Assembly: GCA_022563505.1 (NCBI GenBank)
Contig: JADFNG010000003.1
Coordinates: forward strand, 1 to 64,000
Reading direction: 5' to 3'
Source: Pseudomonadota bacterium
GTDB taxonomy: Bacteria > Pseudomonadota > Gammaproteobacteria > Steroidobacterales > Woeseiaceae
Length of the DNA: 64,000 nucleotides
The notes beneath the pieces were generated by a model that was not told where the DNA came from, ran no database searches, and saw only the letters and a list, made by a program, of their open reading frames with translations. Below are positions 10,412-20,081 of this stretch, in pieces. A program made the position numbers and the translations under genes. Each line of letters opens with the position of its first letter. Positions within the stretch are counted from its first letter, which is position 1.

Positions 10412-11681
10412 TCTGCAGCCCGTGCTGCACAGGATTGACGACCGCGTTGATGACCTGGTCGAACTGACCCGCGACCTGATCCGTTTTCCGACCATCAATC
10501 CACCGGGTGAGGCGTATCAGCCTTGTGCCGAATACATTGGCAAGCGTCTGGCCAAACGTGGTTTTGCTATCGAATACGTGCGCGCATTCGATGTTCCAGG
10601 CGACTGTGATGCCTACCCGCGCATCAACATGGTCGCAAGACGAGAGGGTTCGCGCTCCGGTCCGTGTGTCCATTTCAACGGCCACATTGACGTGGTCGAG
10701 GTTGGAGCGGGCTGGACGGTGCCGCCGTTTGACGGTCTTGTAAAAGACGGCAGAGTTTACGGCCGCGGTGCCTGTGACATGAAGGGCGGGCTGGCGTCGG
10801 CCATCATTGCCGTTGAAGCCCTGATAGACACCGATCCTGAATATCCCGGGGCGATCGAAATATCGGCGACCGTCGATGAGGAATCCGGCGGCTTCGGCGG
10901 CGTGGCTTATCTGGCCGAACGAGGCTGGTTTTCAGCACCGCGCGTGGATCATGTCATCATCCCGGAGCCACTCAATGTCGATCGTGTCTGTATCGGGCAT
11001 CGTGGTGTCTGGTGGGCGGAGATCGAAACGAAGGGCCGCATGGCCCACGGCTCAATGCCGTTTCTTGGCGAATCCGCCATTCGTCACATGGCGGCCGTGC
11101 TGGATCGTTTCGAGCAAAAACTATACCCGAAGCTGGCGGAACGCATTTCAGACATGCCGGTAGTGCCGGATGGTGCTCGCCAATCCACCCTGAACATCAA
11201 TTCGCTGCACGGCGGGCAGGCGGAGGGCCACGACGGATTGCCCGCACCTTGTGTCGCGGATTCCTGTCGAATGATTATCGACCGCCGCTTCCTCATTGAA
11301 GAAAGCCTCGACGAGGTCAGGTCCGAGATCACCGACATTCTTGAGGACCTCGTTAAGAGCCGCCCTGGTTTTCAATTCGATATCCGCGAAATGTTCGCCG
11401 TGGAGCCGAGCATCTCCGACAAAAATGGTCCGGTAGCGGCCACAACGGCCGCGGCCATCCAGGAAGTGCTGGCAGTTGAGCCAAGTTTCATTTGTTCGCC
11501 CGGCACCTACGATCAAAAACACATTGATCGCATCGGCAAACTGAAAGATTGCATTGCGTATGGACCCGGCCAGCTGGATCTTGCTCACCAGCCGGATGAA
11601 TGGGTCGGCATCGACGACATGGTCGCTGCAGCCAAAGTCATGGCGCTGACCGCTTCGCGCTTGCTCCGACGAACGGCGTGA
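10392..11681 (+). CDS. M20 family metallopeptidase (ArgE/DapE-like)
   Basis: HFNGHIDVV, GRGACDMKGGLA, DEESGG motifs. Confidence 0.92.
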   Translation: MVDAVSDLQPVLHRIDDRVDDLVELTRDLIRFPTINPPGEAYQPCAEYIGKRLAKRGFAIEYVRAFDVPGDCDAYPRINMVARREGSRSGPCVHFNGHIDVVEVGAGWTVPPFDGLVKDGRVYGRGACDMKGGLASAIIAVEALIDTDPEYPGAIEISATVDEESGGFGGVAYLAERGWFSAPRVDHVIIPEPLNVDRVCIGHRGVWWAEIETKGRMAHGSMPFLGESAIRHMAAVLDRFEQKLYPKLAERISDMPVVPDGARQSTLNINSLHGGQAEGHDGLPAPCVADSCRMIIDRRFLIEESLDEVRSEITDILEDLVKSRPGFQFDIREMFAVEPSISDKNGPVAATTAAAIQEVLAVEPSFICSPGTYDQKHIDRIGKLKDCIAYGPGQLDLAHQPDEWVGIDDMVAAAKVMALTASRLLRRTA

Positions 11682-11715
11682 CGGCGATCGTCATGCCGCC
11701 AGCAACGGTATTTCG

Positions 11716-14265
11716 ATGAATGCCTCAGCAAAGGGTTTTCTCCTGGTTTGTCTTGCGCTTTGCTGTAGCGCGCCGTTGCAAAGTGCGAGCGCGAAAGACC
11801 AACTCATTCTTGGCGTTCCCCTGGAGCCGCCGAATCTTGATCCAACGTCCGGTGCGGCGGCTGCCGTCGATTCGATTGTTTACGGTAACGTTTTTGAGGG
11901 CCTTACCCGGATTACCGAGTCCGGCAATGTCGCCCCGGCACTGGCAGAGTCCTGGGATATATCGCCGGACGGTCTCGCCTACGTTTTTCACCTTCGACGC
12001 GGCGTCCGGTTCCACGACGGCAGCACGTTCGATGCCAACGACGTCAAATTTTCACTCGACCGGGCACTCGCGCCGGATTCGACGAATGCCCAAAAGGCGT
12101 TGCTGAGCCCGATCCGGCAGGTCGATGTGCTCGACCCGCATACCGTCAAACTCAGTCTCAGCCACCCGTCAGGCACGCTGCCGTATTTTCTCGGTTGGGG
12201 CGACGCCGTCATTGTTGCCCCTGAAAGTGCTGCCACTAATGCGAGCCATCCGATCGGTACGGGACCGTTCCTGTTCTCAAGCTGGCGGCGTGGGGACTCC
12301 ATCCGACTCGACAAGAATCCGGACTATTGGGGTGATGCCGCAAGACTGAACAGCGTTGTCTTCAAGTTTATCAGTGATCCTGCTGCCGCTTTCGCCTCCA
12401 TGAAGGCCGGCGATGTAGACGCATTCCCCAATTATCCTGCACCCGAGAATATCGCTGAATTCGAAAGCGATCCGAACTTCAAGGTGGTGATCGGCGCCTC
12501 CGAAGGCAAGGTCATCATGGCGATGAACAATGCTCGATCGCCATTCAACAATCATCTTGTCCGCAGGGCGGTCTCCCATGCGATCGATCGCGCCGCCGTC
12601 ATTGACGGCGCCCTGTTTGGCTTCGGCCAACCGATCGGCAGTCACTACACGCGACAGAGTCGGGCCTATCTCGATCTCGCAGATCGCTATCCGCACGACA
12701 TCGCGTTGGCGAAATCGTTGTTGGTGGAGGCCGGATACCCGGACGGGTTCACGGTCTCATTGCGCTTGCCGCCACGCCCGTATGCCCGCCGGTCCGGCGA
12801 GGTGATTGCCGCGCAGTTGTCGCAGATCGGCATTCATATTGAAATCGAAAACCTGGAATGGGCGCAATGGCTTGACCAGGTGTTCAGGCGTCATGAATTC
12901 GACCTGACCATCGTTGAACACATTGAGCCAATGGATTTCGGTATCTACGCGCGCGATGAATACTATTTCGGTTATTCCAGTGAGGAATTCAAGTCGCTTT
13001 TTGCCCGCTCAGAGATCGAAATCGACGAGCGCGCCAAAGACGAATTGCTGCAGTCAATCCAAAGAAAGATTGCAGACGACGCCGTCAATGTTTTCCTGCT
13101 GCAATCGGCTCGACTCGGCGTCTGGAAGGCCGATCTCAATGGACTGTGGGCGGATACACCGATACCGGCAAATATTGCCGCCGCAGCCTGGTTCAAGGGA
13201 AGTGGAGCAGAGCCTGTGACCCAACAATCAGGCGATCAGTCCGACTCATTGTCGTTCAGTCTTATTATTCCTCTCGTCATCATCGTCCTTATGGCGCTCA
13301 TCATGCGTCAAATGGGCGCCGCCTATCTCCTGGGACGCCTGGGGTCTCACCTGGGTACGCTGCTGGCGGCGACGGTGGTCATCTTTGTCCTGATCCAGAT
13401 CGTCCCCGGAGATCCCGCTGCCTACATGATGGGCATGAACGCCAGCCCGGAGTCGCTGGCGGCATTACGTGCGCAAATGGGTCTTGATGGATCGGCTCTC
13501 ACGCGCTATTTCACCTGGGTCGGTGGTCTCGTGACGGGTCAGTTTGGCACCAGCTATACGTATTTGGTGCCGGTGGGTGATTTGATTGCGGAGCGCTTGC
13601 AGGTCTCTGCTCCGCTTGCCCTGATGGCCATGATTCTTTCCCTGCTCATCGCGTTACCGGTGGGCGTTTGGGCCGCGAGCCGGCGGGGCAGCTTCGTTGA
13701 TACAGCGCTCAACGCGTTTATGCAGGTTGGCGTGGCATTACCGAATTTCTGGATCGGCCTGCTGCTGATCCTCGTTTTTTCCACACAATTGCACTGGTTC
13801 GCTGCCGGAGGTTTCGTGGGTTGGGACGCAGGCTTCTTGCCCGCGCTCAAGGGCCTGTTGCTACCAGCGATCGCACTCGCCGCACCTCAAGCGGCCATTA
13901 TCGCGCGAGTACTGCGGACTTCTTTGCTGGCAACCATGAACGAAGACTATGTACGTACAGCGCGGGCGAAAGGGCTCAGCTGGACGCAATCGCTGTGGCG
14001 TCATGCATTGCGGAACGCGATGATCCCCGTCCTGACGATCATTGGGCTGCAGCTTCCGTTCCTGCTGGCCGGCGGAATCATTATCGAAAATGTCTTTTCC
14101 CTGCCGGGTATCGGCCGGCTGGTTTTCCAGGCCATCACTCAACGCGATCTCATCGTGGTGCAAAGTGTCGTCATCGTGCTGGTGTTCGCCGTGGTGACGG
14201 TGACCTTCCTGATTGATCTTGCCTATCTGGCTGTCGATCCTCGTCTGAGGAACTCGTCCAAATGA
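11716..14265 (+). CDS. Fused ABC oligopeptide substrate-binding protein (SBP_bac_5 type) plus DppB-type permease
   Basis: aa ~1-500 SBP (RRGVRFHDGSTFDANDVKFSLDRA); linker TM; aa ~540-849 BPD permease (QIVPGDPAAYMMG...DYVRTARAKGLSWTQSLWRHALRNAMIPVLT). Confidence 0.93.
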   Translation: MNASAKGFLLVCLALCCSAPLQSASAKDQLILGVPLEPPNLDPTSGAAAAVDSIVYGNVFEGLTRITESGNVAPALAESWDISPDGLAYVFHLRRGVRFHDGSTFDANDVKFSLDRALAPDSTNAQKALLSPIRQVDVLDPHTVKLSLSHPSGTLPYFLGWGDAVIVAPESAATNASHPIGTGPFLFSSWRRGDSIRLDKNPDYWGDAARLNSVVFKFISDPAAAFASMKAGDVDAFPNYPAPENIAEFESDPNFKVVIGASEGKVIMAMNNARSPFNNHLVRRAVSHAIDRAAVIDGALFGFGQPIGSHYTRQSRAYLDLADRYPHDIALAKSLLVEAGYPDGFTVSLRLPPRPYARRSGEVIAAQLSQIGIHIEIENLEWAQWLDQVFRRHEFDLTIVEHIEPMDFGIYARDEYYFGYSSEEFKSLFARSEIEIDERAKDELLQSIQRKIADDAVNVFLLQSARLGVWKADLNGLWADTPIPANIAAAAWFKGSGAEPVTQQSGDQSDSLSFSLIIPLVIIVLMALIMRQMGAAYLLGRLGSHLGTLLAATVVIFVLIQIVPGDPAAYMMGMNASPESLAALRAQMGLDGSALTRYFTWVGGLVTGQFGTSYTYLVPVGDLIAERLQVSAPLALMAMILSLLIALPVGVWAASRRGSFVDTALNAFMQVGVALPNFWIGLLLILVFSTQLHWFAAGGFVGWDAGFLPALKGLLLPAIALAAPQAAIIARVLRTSLLATMNEDYVRTARAKGLSWTQSLWRHALRNAMIPVLTIIGLQLPFLLAGGIIIENVFSLPGIGRLVFQAITQRDLIVVQSVVIVLVFAVVTVTFLIDLAYLAVDPRLRNSSK

Positions 14266-15137
14266 TGCGCGGTGAGATCACAAGTGAACAAAACTCCAAT
14301 GCAGTCGTTGCACCGCGCCGCAGTGGAATGACCCTGGGATTGCGTATTGGTGTGTTTCTGGTGGTGGCAGTTGTCGTCGCTGCGTTGGTCTCTTTTGTAT
14401 GGACGCCGTACGACGTTGAGGCCATTGATATTTCCAGCAAATTGCTCGCGCCTTCGTTGCAACATCTTTTTGGCACGGACCACTTTGGCCGTGACGTCTT
14501 GTCAATGATTATGGTGGGCGCGCGTAATTCGCTGGCAGTGGCGTTGGTTGCCGTCGGCATTGGCGCCGGCATCGGCGTGCCGCTGGGCCTGCTGGCCGCC
14601 GCCAAGAAAGGCCTGCTCGGCGAATCGATCATGCGCACCAATGACCTGATCTTTGCTTTCCCCTCGTTGCTGATGGCGGTCATGATTACGGCGGCATTCG
14701 GTGCCGGTGCGACTAACGCCATTATCGCGATTGGTATTTTCAATATTCCCGTGTTCGCGAGAGTCACCCGCGGTGCGGCGTTGAGTCTGTGGGCACGAGA
14801 ATACATTCTCGCGGCAAGGGTCGCAGGGAAGTCGGCCTGGCCTGTTTCCATGCAGCACATCCTGCCCAATCTGAGCGGCCTGCTGATCGTCCAGGCTGCC
14901 ATCCAATTTGCGCTCGGCGTCGTCGCCGAAGCCGGCCTGTCGTATGTTGGTCTGGGCGTGCAGCCACCCATGCCAAGCTGGGGCCGCATGTTGAGTGAGG
15001 CTCAAACAATGATCGGTTTCGCGCCCTGGCTCGCAATCTTTCCCGGTCTCGCGATCATGCTGCTGGTCTTCGGTTTTGGCCTGATCGGTGATGGCTTGAA
15101 CGACCATCTCGATCCTCGCATCCGGCGGGAGCGTTAG
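14262..15137 (+). CDS. DppC-type ABC permease
   Basis: HLFGTDHFGRDVLSMIMVGARNSL; YILAARVAGKSAW. Confidence 0.93.
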   Translation: MMRGEITSEQNSNAVVAPRRSGMTLGLRIGVFLVVAVVVAALVSFVWTPYDVEAIDISSKLLAPSLQHLFGTDHFGRDVLSMIMVGARNSLAVALVAVGIGAGIGVPLGLLAAAKKGLLGESIMRTNDLIFAFPSLLMAVMITAAFGAGATNAIIAIGIFNIPVFARVTRGAALSLWAREYILAARVAGKSAWPVSMQHILPNLSGLLIVQAAIQFALGVVAEAGLSYVGLGVQPPMPSWGRMLSEAQTMIGFAPWLAIFPGLAIMLLVFGFGLIGDGLNDHLDPRIRRER

Positions 15138-15140
15138 CCC

Positions 15141-16748
15141 ATGTCGCTTCTTGAAATTAACGGGCTGACTGTCTCCATCGACGCAACACCGATACTCCAT
15201 TCGTTGTCCATGGAACTGAATGCGGGTGAAATCCTCGGCTTGGCGGGCGAATCCGGTTCCGGGAAAACCATGACGGCGCTGGCGATTGCGGGCTTGTTGC
15301 CTGCGCGTGCAAAAATGTCTGGAGAAATCATACTCGATGGCGTGCATTTGTCGGCTGCCAGCGAGAATGAATACTGCAACATCCGCGGTCGGGATATCGG
15401 TGTGGTTTTTCAGGAACCGATGACGGCACTGAACCCGGTCATGACCATTGGCAATCAGGTTGCCGAAACAGTGCGTATCCATCGGCATGTTTCCCGAAGC
15501 GAGGCGCGGCAGTTGGCCAGAGAGACACTCGACAAGGTTGGCTTGCCGGCATCCCGTTTTCCCATGGACCGGTATCCGCATAACTTGTCGGGCGGTCAAA
15601 GGCAGCGCGTTGCCATCGCGATTGCCATCGCACTAAAGCCCAAGTTGCTGATTGCAGATGAACCGACGACAGCGCTCGATGTCACGACGCAGGCGGAAAT
15701 CCTCGACTTGTTCAGGCAACTCGTTCGCGACGACGGCATTGGGCTGATTCTCGTGACACACGACCTCGCCGTTATCGCCCAAACCGCAGCGCGGGTCGTG
15801 GTGATGAAGGAAGGCAAGATTGTTGACCAGGGAAGCGTCAGCCGGGTTTTTCAGGAGTCGCAGCAGCCGTACATAAAAACCCTGCTGAAGAACGCGGTGC
15901 ACATTCCGCAACGCAGCGCGACACGGGAAACGGGCACTACCCCGGTTCTTGAGACGCGTAATATTGTTCGCGAATATCCGGGCGCGCGAAAACTGTTCGG
16001 CAGGCATGCACCACTGCGGGCAGTTGACGACGTCAGCCTGCAGATTTTCTCCAATGAAAATGTCGGCCTGGTGGGTGAGTCCGGATGCGGCAAGTCGACC
16101 CTGCTGCGAACGATCCTCGGTCTCGATCAGGCACAGGCTGGCGAGGTTCGCGTCTTCGGCCAGAAATTTCCCGCAGATCGCAGCGAGGATATGCGGCGAT
16201 TGCGGCAGCGCATCCAGGTCGTGTTCCAGGATCCTTTCGGCACCTTCGATCCTCGCTGGCGTGTTGAGCAACTTATTGCCGAAAACTTTCACTTGTTCGA
16301 TTCGCCGCCCACAGGTAAAGATGCGCGCAGACGAGTCGATGAAATCCTCGACCAGGTCGGCATGAAATCGTCTGACGCAAAACAATTTCCACACGAGTTT
16401 TCCGGCGGTCAAAGACAGCGAATTGCCATCGCACGAGCGCTTATTACCGAGCCCGCAATCATTGCGCTGGATGAGGCAGTGTCGGCGCTCGATGTGTCAA
16501 TCAGGGCGCAGATACTCGATTTGCTCGCTGCTTTGTCAGACAGGCTCGGCGTGTCCTATCTGTTTGTTACCCATGACCTCTCGGTGGTGCGGGCGATCAC
16601 CGATCGAGTGCTGGTGATGAAAGAAGGGCGTATCGTCGAGCAGGGACGAACCGAAGAAGTGTTTTCGAGCCCGAAACATCCTTATACGGCCGAACTCCTT
16701 GCTGCGGTGCCCGATCTCGATAGTGCGTTGTCGAGTGCCGGGGCATAG
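15141..16748 (+). CDS. ABC transporter double ATPase (DppD-DppF fusion)
   Basis: Two Walker A (GESGSGKT, GESGCGKS), two LSGGQRQR/FSGGQRQR signatures. Confidence 0.95.
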   Translation: MSLLEINGLTVSIDATPILHSLSMELNAGEILGLAGESGSGKTMTALAIAGLLPARAKMSGEIILDGVHLSAASENEYCNIRGRDIGVVFQEPMTALNPVMTIGNQVAETVRIHRHVSRSEARQLARETLDKVGLPASRFPMDRYPHNLSGGQRQRVAIAIAIALKPKLLIADEPTTALDVTTQAEILDLFRQLVRDDGIGLILVTHDLAVIAQTAARVVVMKEGKIVDQGSVSRVFQESQQPYIKTLLKNAVHIPQRSATRETGTTPVLETRNIVREYPGARKLFGRHAPLRAVDDVSLQIFSNENVGLVGESGCGKSTLLRTILGLDQAQAGEVRVFGQKFPADRSEDMRRLRQRIQVVFQDPFGTFDPRWRVEQLIAENFHLFDSPPTGKDARRRVDEILDQVGMKSSDAKQFPHEFSGGQRQRIAIARALITEPAIIALDEAVSALDVSIRAQILDLLAALSDRLGVSYLFVTHDLSVVRAITDRVLVMKEGRIVEQGRTEEVFSSPKHPYTAELLAAVPDLDSALSSAGA

Positions 16749-16841
16749 TGATTTCGCCTGAAAATTTGCATAATGCGGGTGATCGGCTGCTTGCATTGGC
16801 AGCCGAATAATTGAAGAGTCATTTGCATAGAAGCCTGCAAT

Positions 16842-17981
16842 ATGGATACCAAAATGAACCGGAGAAACCTGCTTGGGACTTTGGCAGCAGTGACGACCAC
16901 GGGCATAGCGATGACAATGGCCGGTAGCTCCAAAGCGGCGGAGAATAGCTCTGCCGGCACTGCGGAAAATGTTTTCCGGACCGGACCGCGTAACCTGATT
17001 ACCGATGTCGCCGGCCTGAAAGTGGGTCAGTCTCATGACGAAGATACGCAAACCGGCGTAACGGTCATCTTGCCGGACGAGGCGGCGGTGGCGGCCTGTG
17101 ATGTTCGTGGCGGTGGTCCGGCAACGCGTGAAACAGATGCCCTGTCAGCCGAAAACCTGGTGCAGGAAGTTGATGGCATTGTCTTCTCCGGCGGCTCGGT
17201 TTTCGGCATGGCGGCAGCCGACGGGATCGCGGCCTGGATGGGAGCAAGAAATCGTGGTTTCTCCATGGGCGCTGCACCCGGTGTTCCACCGTCGCCAATT
17301 TTGCCGACGGCCTGTCTTTACGATTTGGCGAACGGTGGCAACAAGGCATGGGGTGAAGATCCTCCTTATCGCCGACTGGGAGTCAAAGCGCTGCAGGCAG
17401 CATCCAGTGAATTCGAGCTGGGAACCGCCGGCGCGGGATACGGTGCAATCTCGGGCGGACTGAAGGGCGGGGTCGGTTCAGCATCCGTTATTTCCGCAGA
17501 CGGGATTACGGTGGGCGCCCTGGTGGCGGTCAACAGCCTGGGTTCCGCCATTGCGCCGGGTGGGCGGTATTTCTGGGCGGCACCGGTTGAGTTGAATGCG
17601 GAATTTGGCGGCCTCGGTACGGAGGGACTGGTTGCGCGTCCGGAGGATTACGGTCGGGCCATGCAGCCGCGCGCAAATACAACGCTCGCCTGTATCGCGA
17701 CCGATGTGACATTGACCCGGGTCGAAGCGCAGCGCATCGCAATCATGGCGCAGGATGGTCTCGCCCGTGCACTGCGTCCCGCGCATGCTCCGTTCGATGG
17801 CGATGTTGTGTTCACGCTTTCAACCGCACAGCAGGAAGCGTCGAAAGACATGCCACGTTCCGTACTGGTGACACGCCTGGGCGCGTTGGCTGCGGATACG
17901 CTGGCACGCGCCATTGCGAGGGCGATCTACGAGGCGACGGCGCTGCCGGGCTCGGACGTCCCGGCCTGGCGTGACCTTTGA
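16842..17981 (+). CDS. P1 family peptidase (DmpA/BapA-like aminopeptidase), exported
   Basis: NLITDVAGLKVGQ, VRGGGPATRETDAL, GAISGGLKGGVGSAS, VGALVAVNSLG. Confidence 0.92.
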   Translation: MDTKMNRRNLLGTLAAVTTTGIAMTMAGSSKAAENSSAGTAENVFRTGPRNLITDVAGLKVGQSHDEDTQTGVTVILPDEAAVAACDVRGGGPATRETDALSAENLVQEVDGIVFSGGSVFGMAAADGIAAWMGARNRGFSMGAAPGVPPSPILPTACLYDLANGGNKAWGEDPPYRRLGVKALQAASSEFELGTAGAGYGAISGGLKGGVGSASVISADGITVGALVAVNSLGSAIAPGGRYFWAAPVELNAEFGGLGTEGLVARPEDYGRAMQPRANTTLACIATDVTLTRVEAQRIAIMAQDGLARALRPAHAPFDGDVVFTLSTAQQEASKDMPRSVLVTRLGALAADTLARAIARAIYEATALPGSDVPAWRDL

Positions 17982-17989
17982 ATTTTGGA

Positions 17990-18147
17990 GGGTCGCGCCT
18001 CAGGAGACGCTCCTGCAATTTTTCTATCGGCACCGTTGTAGGAGCGTGACCTGACGCGCGACCCAACTCCAGAGGATCGCGCCTAAGAGACGCTCCTACA
18101 ATTTCACTATTGGCACTCCTGTAGGAGCGTCTCCTGAGGCGCGACCG
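17990..18147. repeat. Cluster of four REP-like palindromic repeats in alternating orientation
   Basis: ggtcgcgcctcaggagacgctcctgca / tgtaggagcgtgacctgacgcgcgacc / ggatcgcgcctaagagacgctcctaca / tgtaggagcgtctcctgaggcgcgacc. Confidence 0.85.
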
Positions 18148-18150
18148 AGT

Positions 18151-19047
18151 TCAAGAGGAGCGATTATCGCGCAGGAATTTGCCAAGCAATTTGAATTCGT
18201 CGGCACGGCCACTGCCCTTGCGCCACGCGAGGCCAATGGTCCTGTAACTTCGGTCGTGTGTCGGGTAAGTCTTGACCCGTGTATTGCGAAGCATCGCAGA
18301 TCCTGCCGCCATCTCCGGGAGAAAGGTGATGCCGAGATCGGCATCCACCATCTCAATGAGTGTCAGCAGGCTGGTGGCTGCAAACTGGCTGACCTTCCGG
18401 GTGCCTCGCAACCTGCAGGCATCGAGTGCGTGGTCTCTGAGACAGTGTCCGTCCTTCAGCAACAGCACGCTGGCCAGTTCGATTCGATTCAGGCGGTATT
18501 TCGATGGGTCGACTCGTTGGGTATTCGCCTTGCAGGCCAGCAGAAAGCGATCCTTGAACAACGGCAATTGCTCCGTGCTGCGGAGTTCGTAGGGCAGTGC
18601 GAGCAGCAATACGTCCAGCTCGCCATCCAGTAATTGCTCATGAATATTCTGCGTCTGGTCTTCTGCCAGGAAGAGTCGCAGGTCCGGATACGCCTTTCTC
18701 AATTTCGGCAGGATGGTTGGCAGCATGAACGGCGCGATGGTTGGTATTACCCCAAGCCGCAATTCACCGCAGAGTGGCCGCCTGTGCTGGCCGGCGATGT
18801 CAATCAGGCTTTCGATGTCACGCAGGCAAAGTCGTGCCTGGATGGCAACCTCCTGGCCAATTGACGTGATGGTGACCTGCCGGTTGGTGCGGTCCACGAG
18901 TTGCGTGCCGAGAACCGCTTCCAGCTCCTGCAGTCCCTTGCTGAACGCTGATTGCGATACGCAGCAGGCCGCCGCTGCCCGACCGAAATGGTGAGTCTCG
19001 TTGAGTGCCAGGAAGTACCGTAGTTGTTTGACGGTCGGATATTTCAT
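18151..19047 (-). CDS. oxyR: LysR-type hydrogen peroxide regulator OxyR
   Basis: LysR HTH plus LLKDGHCLRDHALDAC redox Cys region. Confidence 0.88.
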   Translation of the reverse strand: MKYPTVKQLRYFLALNETHHFGRAAAACCVSQSAFSKGLQELEAVLGTQLVDRTNRQVTITSIGQEVAIQARLCLRDIESLIDIAGQHRRPLCGELRLGVIPTIAPFMLPTILPKLRKAYPDLRLFLAEDQTQNIHEQLLDGELDVLLLALPYELRSTEQLPLFKDRFLLACKANTQRVDPSKYRLNRIELASVLLLKDGHCLRDHALDACRLRGTRKVSQFAATSLLTLIEMVDADLGITFLPEMAAGSAMLRNTRVKTYPTHDRSYRTIGLAWRKGSGRADEFKLLGKFLRDNRSS

Positions 19048-19152
19048 ATTCGATTTAATCGATCAAAGTAATAACAATAATGCGTTTTACGAATCAACAC
19101 AATGCCTCTAGCATGGACGCAGGCTTTAATCATCAACACAAGGAATAGCACC

Positions 19153-19914
19153 ATGCTGGAAATTCGAGAAGGTCGACGAGTACCAAAGGTAACTTTCAAG
19201 ACTCGCGCGGAGCACGAATGGGTAGACCTGGATAGCGACGACATCTTCGCCGGCAAAACCGTCGTCGTGTTTTCGCTGCCAGGTGCCTTTACACCCACAT
19301 GTTCGTCTTCGCACGTACCACGGTTCGACCAGTTAGCGAAAGAATTCACCGCAAACGGCGTGGACGAGATTGCCTGTATCTCGGTCAATGACGCGTTCGT
19401 GATGAATGAGTGGAAAGAAAGTCAAAACGTCAGAAACATTACTTTCCTGCCGGACGGCAATGGTGCGTTCACCGATGGCATGGGCCTGTTGGTGGAAAAA
19501 AACGACCTCGGCTTCGGCCGGCGTTCCTGGCGCTATTCCATGCTGGTGCGTGACGGCGTGATTGACAAGATGTTCGTCGAACCGCAGGAAGCCGGTGATC
19601 CGTACGGTGTCTCGGATGCCGACACGATGCTCGAATACCTCGCACCTGCAGCAGTGAAGCCGCTGGATGTCACGGTGTTCTCCAGAGGCGGATGTGGATA
19701 TTGTGCAAAAGCGAAAGCGCTGCTGCGCGAGGCGGGCATCGACTTCGAGGCGCTGGAATTGAACAAGGACTATACGGACAGAACGCTCCGCGCCGTTGCC
19801 AACGCAACCTCCTTGCCGCAAGTCTTCATCAATGGAGAGAACGTCGGCGGCGCAGACGATCTGGAGGCCTGGTTATCCGCAGTCCACGAAGAGGAAGTCA
19901 AGACGGCCGCTTGA
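19153..19914 (+). CDS. Hybrid peroxiredoxin-5/glutaredoxin
   Basis: [17 protein letters not shown] Prx5 and C-terminal [14 protein letters not shown] glutaredoxin. Confidence 0.93.
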   Translation: MLEIREGRRVPKVTFKTRAEHEWVDLDSDDIFAGKTVVVFSLPGAFTPTCSSSHVPRFDQLAKEFTANGVDEIACISVNDAFVMNEWKESQNVRNITFLPDGNGAFTDGMGLLVEKNDLGFGRRSWRYSMLVRDGVIDKMFVEPQEAGDPYGVSDADTMLEYLAPAAVKPLDVTVFSRGGCGYCAKAKALLREAGIDFEALELNKDYTDRTLRAVANATSLPQVFINGENVGGADDLEAWLSAVHEEEVKTAA

Positions 19915-20081
19915 AACAGCACGGTATGTGCGGCAGCCCGGCAAAGATCCGGGCTGCCTCACGCGACGGATTTTCATCGTTTGTGCATCGGTCGAGCTTG
20001 CCCGCGCTTGACATACAGGTCCGATTCCGGCTATTTCGCCACAGCCTCGAGCGTATAATCGTTCGCAGTGAGGAGAGGTTC

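Noticed and set aside
14502-15599. 365-aa antisense ORF opposite DppC/ATPase genes
   Set aside because: Low-complexity His/Gln/Arg-rich shadow ORF; sense strand is unambiguous.
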